Shown here: piece after piece, positions 1 to 13,110 of the stretch
How positions within the stretch are numbered: position 1 is the stretch's first letter
How the letters are laid out: each line of letters begins with the position of its first letter
NCBI GenBank assembly: GCA_013399895.1
Contig: VXBA01001027.1
Span: 1,803,753 to 1,867,752 of the forward strand
Direction: 5' to 3'
Source of the DNA: Serilophus lunatus
Taxonomy: Eukaryota; Chordata; Aves; Passeriformes; Eurylaimidae
DNA length: 64,000 nucleotides
Notes under the pieces: model-generated
Seen by the model: the letters and a program-made list of their open reading frames with translations, nothing else
What the model was told of the DNA's origin: nothing
Database searches by the model: none
Translations under genes and position numbers: made by a program

Positions 1-1372
1 GCAGCAATGAACATAGAGGTTCAGAGACAATCCCTGGTTCAGCACTGACATTTGCATGCAGTTGGAATTATTTGTACTTCTCTAGTCTGCAAAAAGAGGT
101 TGAGCTTGTTTCTGAGAACTGCTGCCTGATTACGTTCTTCATGTGACACACAGTCAGCAAAAGGGAAAAAAATCTGAAATATTGATTTTCCCCAAACATC
201 ACGAGATATTAGTAAGAAAACTACAGTCAACTAATAACTCAGGAGAAGCAGAAAGGAAGATTGAAAAGCATGTACATTTTCTTATATTCTAACAGAAACA
301 AGCCTATGACTATCTTTTATTTCAGCAGAGTTCAGACCTAAGTGACAGAAGTCTAATTGTTAAAGGCTTATCAATAACTTTAAATCTCTCATGGAACCGA
401 TAGGTCACAGAGATTTTTCTTTGGCACAGTTGGTAACTGCATGGTTTGTTTGGACATGGGCACATCTGAGCTTTGTCTTTGCCATGACTGTAAAACAGTG
501 TGTGTGTTCATACTGTGAAGCCTTAATTGGGACAGGTCAATAGCAGCCTATTCTATCCAGGCTAGCCAGAAAAACATATGAAAGGAAACTATCCTTAATA
601 TTCTAAAACTACAGGAAATTAAAAGGATACATTTCCAATAAAAATAACATGTAATGACTGGAGGGGGGAAGGGGGAAATGCTATTATTTTTACATATGAC
701 AAAACAGCACAATTTGGTCTATTGCAAAAGAAAACACAGAAGTTGAGTTTTGTTGTTGAAAAAACCCACAAATTTAAAAGACACGATCAACCTGGAAGGT
801 TTTTGTTGTTTTTTTTTTAAAATAGTCACTAAGCAACATTACTGTTGCCAAAGCTTATCATTTTACCATAATATTTGGGATAACCTGGTAGAAACCCACA
901 AAGTTTTCGTAACAGTTTCTAAAATCTTGTTATTATTTAAAAATGTATTTTATTTACAAGTTACACAGTTTCAATCCTCACTCATGTGGACAAAATAGTA
1001 TAGTTAAACTATTTTCACTGTTTTGAAAAATCTAGCTCATAAATTATAAATATTTGCATTTGGCCATGTGTATTTCACTATTTTTTTGCCTCAGCATGGA
1101 CTCAGACAGCACTTCTCTCTTGCCAGAAATTGTTCCTGGCTAATGATTTCTGGGAGTACTTGATCATTAATTTCACAGGGCAGTGGAACAGATTCTTTGC
1201 ATGAGGCCAACAAAGGAGCCTGTCAGACAGTAACATGAACCGTGCCATACTGCCACCCAGAAAGGAAGCCTTTTATAGACAACTTTAGAGGTACCTGTGA
1301 AGGAGGATGCTGCCTCTGCTCTGCCCAAAAGCAATAGGTTCCTGCTGCCTTTGATGACTCAGGCAATATGCA

Positions 1373-1381
1373 ACTTACCTT
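1373..1381 (-). other. Perfect splice donor AAG|GTAAGT, minus strand
   Basis: ACTTACCTT on plus, with the exon side at 1379 and above. The acceptor is not resolved. It is the leftmost of four identical donors on this strand. Confidence 0.33.
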
Positions 1382-2423
1382 GGCAAACTCCAGATTCCAT
1401 TCTGACATGCTGCTCTTTCAATTTCTCTTTCGTTATCGAATGTGTGCCTGTTCACACCCATTTACAGGCAGTATTTCACTCGTTAGCAACAAGCAAAGTG
1501 ATTCCCAGGACTATCAAATCAACCGGATGAAGACTGACTTCTTCTCACTCAAAATATTATGCAACACAATTCTTCAGTTATTTCCCTGCAAATGAGTCTG
1601 ACAAGTGCTGTATAATGTGCAAACCAACTTACACAAACAAAAGCATGAGAGAGCATGAGCAGAAACAAAATTATACAGAACAAACTTAGAACATTTGTGA
1701 GGCTGCACAGACAGCAATTAGTTGACTGGCAATGCAAGAAAAGATGAATTTACCATTCAAAAAGTCTCTGAGCAGCATGCTGAATATACACTCCACATGA
1801 ACCAAAGACAATGGTTCCTCAGACAGAAGAGCTGTATCGACACCAGCACAAATACCCTTTTTTCTCCCTTCTGTATGACAAAAATGAATTTTCTAAGGAG
1901 TAGTCTCAGGTGGTGATGGTAAAGATTCCTGAATTCTATCACCGAGTCATTATGTGACCTTGAGGAAAAAGATTCACTCAAGTGCACAGGGTCTCCATTT
2001 ACCTATTGTACGATAGGTAAATAATCATTACAACACTTATCAATAGTGCAGAAGAGTTGTGAGGCTTAATGAATTGTTAAGGGTTTCAAGGTCCTTAGCT
2101 GCATAATGGCAATTTTAATTAATAAAGTTCAATTTATTGGCCATCACATCTCTTATTTATATACCAGTATTTATAACAGCTTTAGGCATTTTTTCATCCT
2201 ATATTTTCTATATTGTAGTCCAAAGATTTATTCTTAGGAATAACTAGAATCGACTGATGGAAGAGAAAAAGAACACCATATCAAAACCCCAAATCTGCTT
2301 ACTCATTGTAGCCCCTTGGATCTGTCAGAGGTATGTAGAGGGGCTTCCACTTAGCAAAGTTTGACCAATTAATCTATGCAAAGAGAACAAATATATGGCT
2401 GCTTTGAAGAACTAATTCTCTTC

Positions 2424-2441
2424 TTTTTTTTTTTTTTTTTT
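2424..2441. repeat. T18 run
   Basis: Homopolymer T; no adjoining transposon is recognised. Confidence 0.9.
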
Positions 2442-5400
2442 ATCCATTGATCAGGATTTTAGCCACCAAATTTAAACAGCAGGTACAGCAGCCCTTTTAC
2501 TTTAAGGATCCCAGCTGCAAAGAACTGTAAACAAATACACAAGTTTTGGTTCCACCTTAATTTATGTAAAAAGGAAATGACAGATGCTGTAGCTTTACCA
2601 CGGGAAAGAGGGGCTAGGAAATTGATGAATGATACAAAAGAATCCCAGATTATTTATCTTTCTATTTTTGGATATACACTCAGTTCCTTGAGGGAGCTGG
2701 GTGAAAAAAACCCAGCACAAATTATGTTCCATGACTGTTCTGAACCATCATGGAAGTAATATTCAGTATGCAGCAAAACTAAGAAACGCTCTTGTCTGTC
2801 AAAAGAAAGAGTAAGCATTGTCTTAGGCAGTAGCACCTGATCTATTATTAATCCATACTTCAGAATAGACTTAAAATATTTGACAGCTTCCAGCAGAAAA
2901 TGACAATGTACAGACTCTTAAATTCCCAAGGGAAATCCAAAACTATAGGTGAAGCTACCATTAAGGAGGGGAGGAGGGGGGCCAAGCAAGTCTAAATTCT
3001 ATTTCTTTAAATTAGTTATCATTAGTTAGCTATTAAGCGTGCCAGTATAAACAAATTGTTGGGTCATTGACGAGCTCAACTTCATGAAGCATCCGAGAAC
3101 ATGTGTTTGGAAAGGGATACCCCAACTTGTGAGCATTTTGAAGTAACTTACAAATCATCTAACTCAGTCAAAAAAATAACTCACTTGAGAATGATATAAT
3201 TACTTTCAGTTTGCTTAAAGCCAAGGAAAAGTTGACACAGTGATTAAAAGTAGGGGGGAGGGCAAGCAAAAGAGAGAAAGAGAAAAAAAAGAGTTACTTT
3301 ATACTACTTGAAATTGGGCTGTTCAGAGGCCTAGGACCTGAGCTTATTTGAAGAAAGATTATCTTGACAAATTGGATAAACATTTTGTGCATGACAGGAC
3401 GCTGATGGAGAGTCTGTTCTGCAAGCACACCTGGGGGATAGTTTGCTTAGTGTGTGACCAAGGTGTTCAGCTAACCCCGAGTCCTCCCAGGGCCCTTTGT
3501 TTACCCTGTGACAGGTATAGGCAGATCTGAAGTCAAGACCTCCACAACAGCTCCAGCAGACTTTGCAGATGCATTTCTTCTTCCTCCTTGGGACAAAATA
3601 CCTCTTGGCTAGACCAGTCCACAAAAGCTCCACCAGACTTCAGCAAATAGCTTGCATTTCAGGAAGCCTGCAGGCTGGCATGGCCTATACCAGTGAGTGA
3701 TCAATGCAAATATGGCCATTGGATGGATGGACCAAAGGAGGATGACCATGCCTCATCCTCCTTTCCCCTCAGCATTGACTGGAAGGCACCACTCCTATGC
3801 CCTAATGGAGTCAAACAGTGAAATAAAAGCACATCTATAAACAAAGCCTACTGACAATTCAGAAGGGGAAAAAGCATTACCCATGTAGACTTTCAACTTT
3901 CCTACATCAAAAAACAGGGGTACAAACGTCAGCATGGCCATTTTGTTCTGCCTTCACTTTGCTGTCAGAGACAGAGCAACACAGGACACTACACCAAGCT
4001 CGGTTTCAGCCTGGCTTTTGGCTGCACTTAATCAATGAGCACACCTTTCACTGTTTTCTACCTCCAAAGCAAAAAGCAGAGCCCAGAGGACATTAATGTG
4101 GGAGACAAACTCTTTGGAGAGAGGAAGGATCAGGGTGGGACCTGCCTCACTTTAAATGCTGCAGCATGTGACAAGGCAACCTCTAGAGAAGGCCAATCCT
4201 GACCACCAGCTGCCAGGTGAGCACATCCAGCTCCCTGAAACTGGATGTCTAATATGTGAAGGAGCCTGTATGCCATCTCCAGTACCTGAGTCAAGCACAT
4301 CAGGGAAACAAGAACAGTGAACTGGCAAACTTCCAGACAGGTCTATAGCGTGTTCTGCAAATTGGTTATCAAGCAATTTGGGTAGAGAAAGGTATCTGTT
4401 TTACATTCTGGCAGCACATCATCTCAAATTTGAATCCTTTAACTTGACATTTTCTGGTATGTTTGGGGACAATTGGTTTCCTCTACCTCTCTGTATTCGT
4501 AAGATATTTTAAGAGGTGAAATTAGAATAAGAAACCTAAAATTGACATCTTGGATTGGCCCTTTGGACATCAGCCAGAAATGACAATATGTTCAGAGGCA
4601 AGTGGCCCATAATGCTTCTACCTCTAGTGGCCACCAGACTACAAAGTCCAGTAAGCACTGGGGACTTGCCATATAGTACAAGGCTGTTAATATTGCTTAC
4701 TGGACCAAGGCGAGACTATAGAGATGGTCACAGTATTTATCCTGAGCACTAAGAATGGGCCAGTTCCCTAAAGCAACAATCAACCTCTTCTGTACCACAT
4801 CAATAAATTATTATTCTTCCTCTCTAGCAGTGACAAGCAAACAAAAGGCCATAGCTGCTCTGCAGCAAGGCTGTGTCACCTAATGCAGATTTGATTTAAA
4901 ACCCAGGGAAGAAATAGGGAAGCATTACCAAATACCTCAGAAATATTTGAGAAACTGTTTTTAGCATGGGAAGGGGAGGAAATCTTCATTGACTTTTGTC
5001 TTTCAAACAACTTTCCAGAATAGCTGCTATCATTGTATTCAAAAAACAGCAATAAAAGCAATAAAAGGTATAGTAAAATTGCTTTCCTGCAGAAAGCGTT
5101 TTTACCTGGGCAATTTGCATTTGCACACCTGCTCAGGCAGTCGCTCCAAAGCGAACACACATTCCTCTTGCAAGTTATTGTCATAACTTGGAATAACATC
5201 AGACAGTGGTCCCCACATAAGATATAGAGGTGATGGAAATAATTTACCTCTGTCCTATGGAAGAAATATGAACCTTTGTAGGTAGCCCTGAAGTCAGCAA
5301 ACAATACCATCATTAGAAAGTGATCTGAAAATAAAAATATTGAATGATATATAACAAATATTTTCCCAGGATATAACGGCCTAAAGGGAATAACCAGAAA

Positions 5401-8400
5401 GTTAAGGAACTCCTAAAAGTAGCTCTGTACTTCCAGCTTCACAGTATTTCACAGTATCAGCTTGCCCTGAGGGGTATTTAGATGACGAGGAACGTTCTTG
5501 TGATGCAACCCTTGCATCTTGTATTTCATTAGTTGAATGTGTTGTCACTATCCTGACAGGAGGGATTTTCTTTTCAGGGTGACTGAATTCAAATTAGGAC
5601 AATATTTCAATCCAATTCATACAGTTATTAATAAAAAACAATTTTTCCTTGTTTGCTTGTGACACTATACTGCACACACAAAAAGAACAAAGGTTGTGAA
5701 AACCAGAGTTGGCCAAGCAGGAATGTTCTGGCTTCTAATGTACATGATGATGTGAGCTATTGTATCCCATGGCTGTGGCTGCATGAGCAGCCGCCAGTCA
5801 GTGCATCTCTGTTTGCAGGAAAAATTCCAAACTACAGAGGAGATAACGACTTTGCAGTTTAATAGAAATCCCTCAGGTACAGATGAGACCGAAAAAAGGC
5901 AACAAAAGCCTAGAACAGAAGAGGACACTTAGTGTTCTAACACCAGACCTCAATGTAAATATGCCTGAACGTAGGCATGAGCCTCAGCTGTGAGCACCCC
6001 TTTTGATGCAACACGCGTGAGACACATTCATTATTAAAGCCCTTCCTCAAACAGCAAAAGATGCCACTTTCCTCCCAGTTTTCTTCTCTCATTTCCTCAG
6101 ATTTAATTTTATTCGGTTTCAGTCAAATTATATTAAATTAGAACACATACAAAATAAAGTTAACTTTCTCTGTAAAATTAATCTTTGCACACAAAGTACT
6201 CCACAAACCCTTTTTCTGCAAAACTCAAAGTATCCTGACAAAAATACCAAAAATAATTTAAAAATAAGAATTAATGTGTAAAAAGACACCTTTTTTCATC
6301 AGATTTGTTTCACATTTCCCACATTTCTGAAGATCATGTGTTTGTACTCGAGGTAGAAGTCAGAAAGCAGCAATATGGGTTACTGAGCAGTGATCAGATA
6401 GATATGTTTATGACAGAACTTTCCATCAGCACAACCTATCAGGCTCCAGGGATACAAAATTAGGCTTTCAAAAGTAGGTTTCCTTTTTAAAAATAGGACT
6501 TGCATGATTTCTAAAAACGGAGCAGAGAACTGTACCAGCAGGACGTCTGCAAACAAGCTTCCTCTCTATATTCCAAGTGCAAAAAGCAACGAAACTGCAG
6601 CATTCCTGCACATTCTCAAGTTTAAAACTATGAGTTTCAAGACTACCTCGGACCCTTGACTCCATCTAGGTGGAGTGGTCAACCCACTTTTGAAAGAAAT
6701 CTGTTCTTCAGTGCCTTTGCTACACGGTTTAGCTAAAACTGGCTCAGCAAACACTATACACTCACACTTGTGCTTCATTCTGGGGAGATTTAGACAACAC
6801 TGTACCAATACTGTCACAATATAGTTCGCTCCTGTTTCTTTTTTTTTTTCTTCAAATACTGTGTGTGATTTTAATCTCATAAACAAAACATTCATGCATA
6901 CAATGAGTACTCTCTTTCCTTCCCCTGTGTGTTGGGGTGTACCCACCCAGAATATCTATCACGGGCCGTTATGCAAAAGACAACCAGCCCTTTATAGTAG
7001 AAACTGCCCAAGCCCCATTAGCTGGGCAGACAGACACATTTCAAGCACAGATCCCAGAGTATAGGGGAGCCATTGTTTCATTTCAGAACAGGCCAGGGAG
7101 CCTCCATCACAAGGGAGAAACCTTTGATGTCTCTTGGATTTAGAGGACAAGCCCAAACGAAAGCAGGGGGCAGAGCAGCTTCTGCCAAGCAGGGTAAACT
7201 TGCCTCTCTCTGATGAGGGGAGACCTTCTGTAGGAACAAAATAGGCTCCCACAGATGTTACCAGGGAGAAGACGGTGCTGACTGACAGAACAGAAAAGAA
7301 GGGCTGCATAGGGACAGCCTGGCAAAACAGCCAGCTTTGAGTGCAAAAAAGAGCACCTGGTCTGATGACTAAGGGGAATAAAGAGAGCACTAAGAGTAAA
7401 TGTAAGTACATGTGTACAAATTTACAGCTGCAAAATATCAGTAAAGTACTTTTATATTGAATTAACTTGACATAAAATATCTGACATATTCCCCACCACA
7501 ATAATTTAGTGTAAAGTGACACAGCATGGCAATATGAGCATCTTGAAGACAAGCAAGGCAAATCTTTAACTCTCTTGTTCTTCTGGCACAGAAAAACAAC
7601 TCAGCCATCGTGAAGCTTCGGTTTAGCTCTGTACAAAAATCAAGATGTGAGTCACATCATGTGAGACCACAGCCAGAAGCAAAGCCAGTAAGGTCACAGG
7701 CACAAGATCTTTCCTCCTTTTCAACTTGCTTCCAAATCTCCAAGGTTGGTTGCAATGGTGGATTATTTCTTAAGATCTACCTTTAAGCCAAGAATGAAAC
7801 GTGGATTTTCTGTCTTACAGCTAGACAATTACAAAGGCTGTCTACTTTGCACAGTGAACAAAAACTGAGTCTCCTGGACAACATGTTTCCCAACCACGCA
7901 TTTGTCTGACAGTAAAATTCAGGATCCACAGAACACTTAGGGAAGGATCAGGCCCCAGGTGTCTGCCAGAGATCTAGACTAGGCTGCATCTAGTCTTACA
8001 AGGGTACACCTTTTCCAGCCTCACTGCTGGGGGCAGAGGAGGAAGACCAAGGAGAGGAGGGCAGAAAAAGGAAAAAACCCCCACAATTCAATAATTTACT
8101 TTTTTGGACAAAACATGCATCGACTTCTCCAAGGTTGAACCTAAGCTACCAACCCAAATTCATGTCTTCATATGAACAACATGCCTAAGTCTGGATTTAT
8201 GAAGTAGATCCTCATAATGCAGATTAATTTTTAACAAAAACAATCATGCATTACTGTGAAACACAGTTGTCAAATTCTGAGAGGCAGCTAAGAGATAAAT
8301 AAAGTAATCCCTACATAAACAATCTGTGAACCACTTAGTAATTTTTGGAGACAAGAACCTGCTATTAAACATAAGTGGTAAACTCTGAGGGAAGCATTTA

Positions 8401-11400
8401 AAATGAAGTGCAAGCAGAACATATACCACAGTTATAATTTTTTGTGCTTTCAGAAGCCAAACATCCTATTCTAACTAAGTGAACAAAGCCATGCACATCT
8501 CCAAGTAAGCATCTCTTTTTAATTTTTTCTCAAGTGCAGTCATGGAACAAGATTTTTGTATAATATTTGTGCAAGGTGAATGTTCCTTTACATAGAGTAA
8601 TGTTCTTGTTGGAGTGCTGGATTAATGCACAAGTAGGACAGGCATTTAGACGGCTTGGGCAGATCCTCTATTTCCAGGTTAATAGATCAATTTGAGGAAC
8701 TATCAAACGAATATTGTAGCAACACAAGAGAATTCATTCTGCATAATCTGAAGACAACATGGATATTAATTGGATAGTATTTGCTTTTTTAATAGGAAGC
8801 AGAAAGCTTGTAACTTAATTCCTATTGTCACCACAAAATCTCAAACTAGAAGTGAGAACCTTTCTCTCAAATCATTTTGCCATACAGAGGCTTCTCTAAT
8901 GCCTTCAAATACATCAATCCAACGAGTAGAGAAGTCTTTTGAGACATTTCATTAGTAGTTATCAAAACCAACAAGACTTCCTGTCTAATCTTAAGGGTTT
9001 CATAGAAAAGCAAAATATCAGAATATTTGGGGCTGGGGTCCATTCATTTTCATTACAGAGCCACTTGCCTTTGCATCATGCATATGGTTACTTTTTTATT
9101 TGGAAAGTTTGTTCTGCTCTGACAGTGTACCTGCAGGAGAATGGTTTCTTGGGAGGCCAGACTCTGTGGTATATGCCCTCTGCTGCAGATCCCTTTATTC
9201 TGGCACTACTGCTCACCCCCCAACAGAAGTATGCTAATAAGGGGCTTGATGAAAACCAAACAAAACTATCCTGCTAGAACTACATGTGAAATGTTGACCC
9301 AAGAAAAATAAAGTGTGCCTCTTTGATATACATCTGTCCACTTTGCACAGCAGATAGCAGGGGCCTGCTGCAGGTGCTAAAGAGAGGGATTTAAGCCAGC
9401 TTCCAAAGTTCATATTGATAAATTGTAAGTGTACCACATCAGCCATCTGCACACACCTAGTCACATCTGCAAGTCATACAGAGGCCTTGCAAGGAGCTGA
9501 GGGAGGTTTTACATACAGCTGAGCAAACCCTTCCCTTCTCCATCCATACTGGAATTTCAGATCCCTCACATTAGTTCAGCTCTTTTGCTTGCCAAGAACC
9601 TCACCTGTCTACACCACATTCCATCTCAAGGCCCTTCTTTTGACCCTGAAACACACAAGAATTTTATTGATCCCTAGAACCATTTTCATCTTATTTCATT
9701 ATTTTGTATATTTATAACACACGTATTCCACCAAGACTTCCCTCCTGAGGCCGCAAATGCAAATCTACCTGGAGAACATTGGGAATGAATATGATCACAT
9801 CTCACAGCTCACTTTGTTTATGTCACAGTATCATAGTTCCTTCTTATTACCAAGATTTGGCGCCCACTTCCACAGACAGACATAAAAAAAACCCATTCAG
9901 ATGTATATGTGTTGTTCTTAGTAACAATAAAGCATACAATAGATGTAATAAGCTTGCAACACTATTTGATCCTTGTATAAAGCGCTTCAGTGTACATTGA
10001 ACACCATTCTTATTCATCAAACCACATAAAACCAACACTTAACTTTAAGCACAGTCTTAAATACATTTTGCTGAATAGGCACAAGCAATTTAAATCATGT
10101 GGATAAGGACACTGGTGAATTAATGACATAAGGCTGAAATCTCAAAGACTGACAGAAGTTTTGGTTTTTTCCTGGATTAAACTCCCCTTTAGATAAAAAA
10201 ACCCTAAATGAAGTTTAACTTTTGCCAGCAGAATCTACTTTCAGATTATTTTGTTTTTCTTTTGCATAAGACTGCGACTTTCACGTAATCCACAAGCAAA
10301 TAGCTCTTTTCTGTAGATTAAAAATTATAAAAGACCATGTAATGAGCTGACAAAAGAACTGAAAACAACCCAGAGGAAAGGCAGAGCTGCTCTGCAGGCT
10401 CACAATGTGCCGCTCTGTCAGCCTCCCACTCCTTCAGCAGATACTCCTGACATTTCTTGTGTCATTACTGGACTTTATGAATGGGACTGTAGGATGTTTG
10501 CTGGAGAATAATCAGAAAGGGAAGGGCCATGGTATCACGGACAAGGGAGTTGCTTCACTCTCTGTTGACCAGATCCAAGCAATTAGTTCACTGCTTTCTC
10601 CTACCAACAACTATGAATTACATTGTATTAAAGGCTGAATTGTTGCTCATTTTTTAACAAGGATGCTTAAGAAATTAAGCTATTGTAACCTCAAATAAAC
10701 TGCACATGGTGAGATGGATTTATTTATTTCAAATGTATCTAAATGTTTAGGTACTTACACAAAGTCTCATCAACTTTTTGGGCCAGGAAAGTCAGCAATA
10801 CAGTACAAAGGCAGTTACCCCACAAAGACTACAGCTCTTCCCACTTCTGGCGCTGACAAAACTATTACATTGTTCCTGCCACTGCATTTCCCTGCTGCCA
10901 CTTGGCTTGCCCAGCCATGCACACACGAGATGGAAATTACACCTAAAGGAAGAGAAAATCCTGGTGAAGAGATTTTGTTTGCAACTCTGAGACGAAACAA
11001 CACTGCCAGCTGTGCAAGGTATCACAAACAAACAGGAGGAACCCAGTCTAGGCGTTCCTGTTGTCAGCTGCACTTTACAAGCTTGAGAAGCAGTATCACC
11101 TAATTTTTAAAAAGGTCTTTGGAAACAGCAGCCTTACAGGTTTCTGGAGAACAAACAACTCCAGTAAAGGAAATGTTCCAGCAAATGTAAAAGATGCAAA
11201 AGGAACACAAACCACAGCACCTGCACAGGAGAGAATTCAAACTACCTAAAGAAAGGTTTTGACAGAGCTCAGGCTCCCACAGGAGTCCCATCTAGACAAG
11301 CAGATCTGCTCTAGAAGGTTCCTCCAGCTTGTGAGGCTGCTCTTTTTGCTTCATCGATTTCCCTGGATTGAGCCTCCAAAGTCATGATGAGATCGAGACA

Positions 11401-12756
11401 ATATCTGGATAATCAATAAATATCTTCAGACATTATCAGGATCTCAGCACCATCGTGGCTTGGCCCTGTGGGATCACAGCCAGGGCAATTCCCTATCCTG
11501 CTGATAAGTAACAGCTGTCAGAGACCCCAGGGCCAAGAGTCTCAGTATCAGTATGGAGGAGAAGGATGTTTTCTGAGAACCTAGAAACAAGAAGGCTTTC
11601 CAAGGTGATTAAATACAGGGTATTTATAAGAAGAACATCAAACCACTGATTCAGATAACTGTGCTACGTGTGCTCTGTTGACATCAAACCTGCCATCCTG
11701 GCACACGTGCCCAGAGGTAGCCATTGGTGGTGGCCACCAGAAGTCATTAGCAATCCCACAGCACTTTGCCAAGGGAAGGGCTGCTGCTGAACTGAAGATT
11801 TGCTCTGTATGGGATTTCTTGGTGAGCAGCATGCAAGATGCTTACCTTGGAGATAAGCAAACAGAGAAAAAATTATTCACAAGTACTTGCTTGAATACAA
11901 AGAAAACAAAGTTTAATCTCTTTACAACCCTTCTGCATTAATTTTCGCTAAGCTTTAGAGTCCTGTGATTACTAGAGAACATTTTTATAAGTGAATTTTA
12001 AGTTTAAATACCAGGATGGTCAATTAAAGTACAAGTAGACTATTATAAAACTCCTAATTCATAATGTCTGGTGGAGTTACATAAGCTAGAACGGAAAGTA
12101 ATACCATCTGCCATGTAATTGCTCAGCATCAGCAAATGACGGATTTTCACTGGACCAGGAATAAATTTAGTATGGACACAAAATCATTACAGAATTTTAA
12201 AATATAAGAGTTTCTCAAATTCAGTATTATCTCCCCACAAATCAATATGTTTACTATATTGTAAAAACATATATACCCTTGATCCATTCTTAGTTATGGA
12301 ATTTAGTTGCTCAGTTCACAAAAGCATAGTTACATTAATAAATTCATGGAAACTCGTATCACACCTTACAAAAACACCACAAAAGAAGCAATATCAAAGA
12401 TGATTAGACAATACATAGATAATCTTTAGTTCTTTTTCTTATAAAGGGTTTGCCCTGTATGTTGTTGAGTTGTTCAATCTTTGCAAATACATCTTTTTTT
12501 TTAAGATTATTTGACGTCTATTTAATCAGAAAACATGTTAAATTTTGCCTATCTGGCTTGTGATCTGAAGAGATGTGCACTCAAACACTGAGGTTTGTAG
12601 AGCAAGTGGAGCTGAAAACTGAATTGATCCCATCACAAGCAAATTATCAGCTTTCCAACTGTGGAAGCAAAACTTCACTTAATCTGATGGCAAATAACGT
12701 GCATTTCTCCAGCAATTCCTACTTTGGCTAATCAGTCAGGCTGATGGATGTTTAGC

Positions 12757-12765
12757 ACTTACCTT
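12757..12765 (-). other. Perfect splice donor AAG|GTAAGT, minus strand
   Basis: ACTTACCTT on plus, with the exon side at 12763 and above. A fair acceptor on the minus strand, TCTGTCACTTAG, ends at 12877, so an exon of about 114 bases (12763-12876) is possible. The likely owner is SOX2-OT. Confidence 0.35.
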
Positions 12766-13026
12766 AATGCAGATTTTTGCTTAGCTAACATTTGTAGAAA
12801 CAGAATCAATTACAAGCTGGAGATTACTGGGCTGATGGGCTTTCATGCTATTGCAGTTGACCGTGCAATTGGGTTTCTAAGTGACAGACACCACAGGACA
12901 GTCTCAGCTTGGCAAAATCCTCCCTTACTTTTCACTTATCTAACCTATTCTTCATTCAGCACTTTAATTTCCTACCCTTTGCCTTTTATTTTTTTCCTGA
13001 GCCATCTGAGCTGAGTGCACGCACAC

Positions 13027-13030
13027 ATAG

Positions 13031-13066
<36 letters not shown>

Positions 13067-13096
13067 AAACACACACACACACACACACATGTGTGT
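13027..13096. repeat. (CA)n microsatellite
   Basis: About 60 bases of CA units with two AAAC interruptions, ending in CACATGTGTGT, which is palindromic. Confidence 0.95.
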
Positions 13097-13110
13097 TTTG
13101 CTCTTTCCTG

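Larger units (their letters stand above)
1..12756. other. Gene-free AT-rich desert
   Basis: Unique AT-rich sequence. Apart from the items listed separately it holds a perfect 12-base-pair hairpin (3734-3764) and a fair minus-strand donor AAG|GTAAGC at about 11845. It also holds a 77-codon ATG frame at 10405-10638 with a TATA-like word before it and AATAAA after it. No recognisable gene, tRNA or transposon is seen. Confidence 0.55.

Noticed and set aside
6992..7561. 189-codon minus frame
   Set aside because: It starts with TTG, has no family and is crossed by a plus-strand frame. Probably chance.
13027..13096. Possible CRISPR-like repetition
   Set aside because: It is a plain CA microsatellite in a eukaryotic genome.
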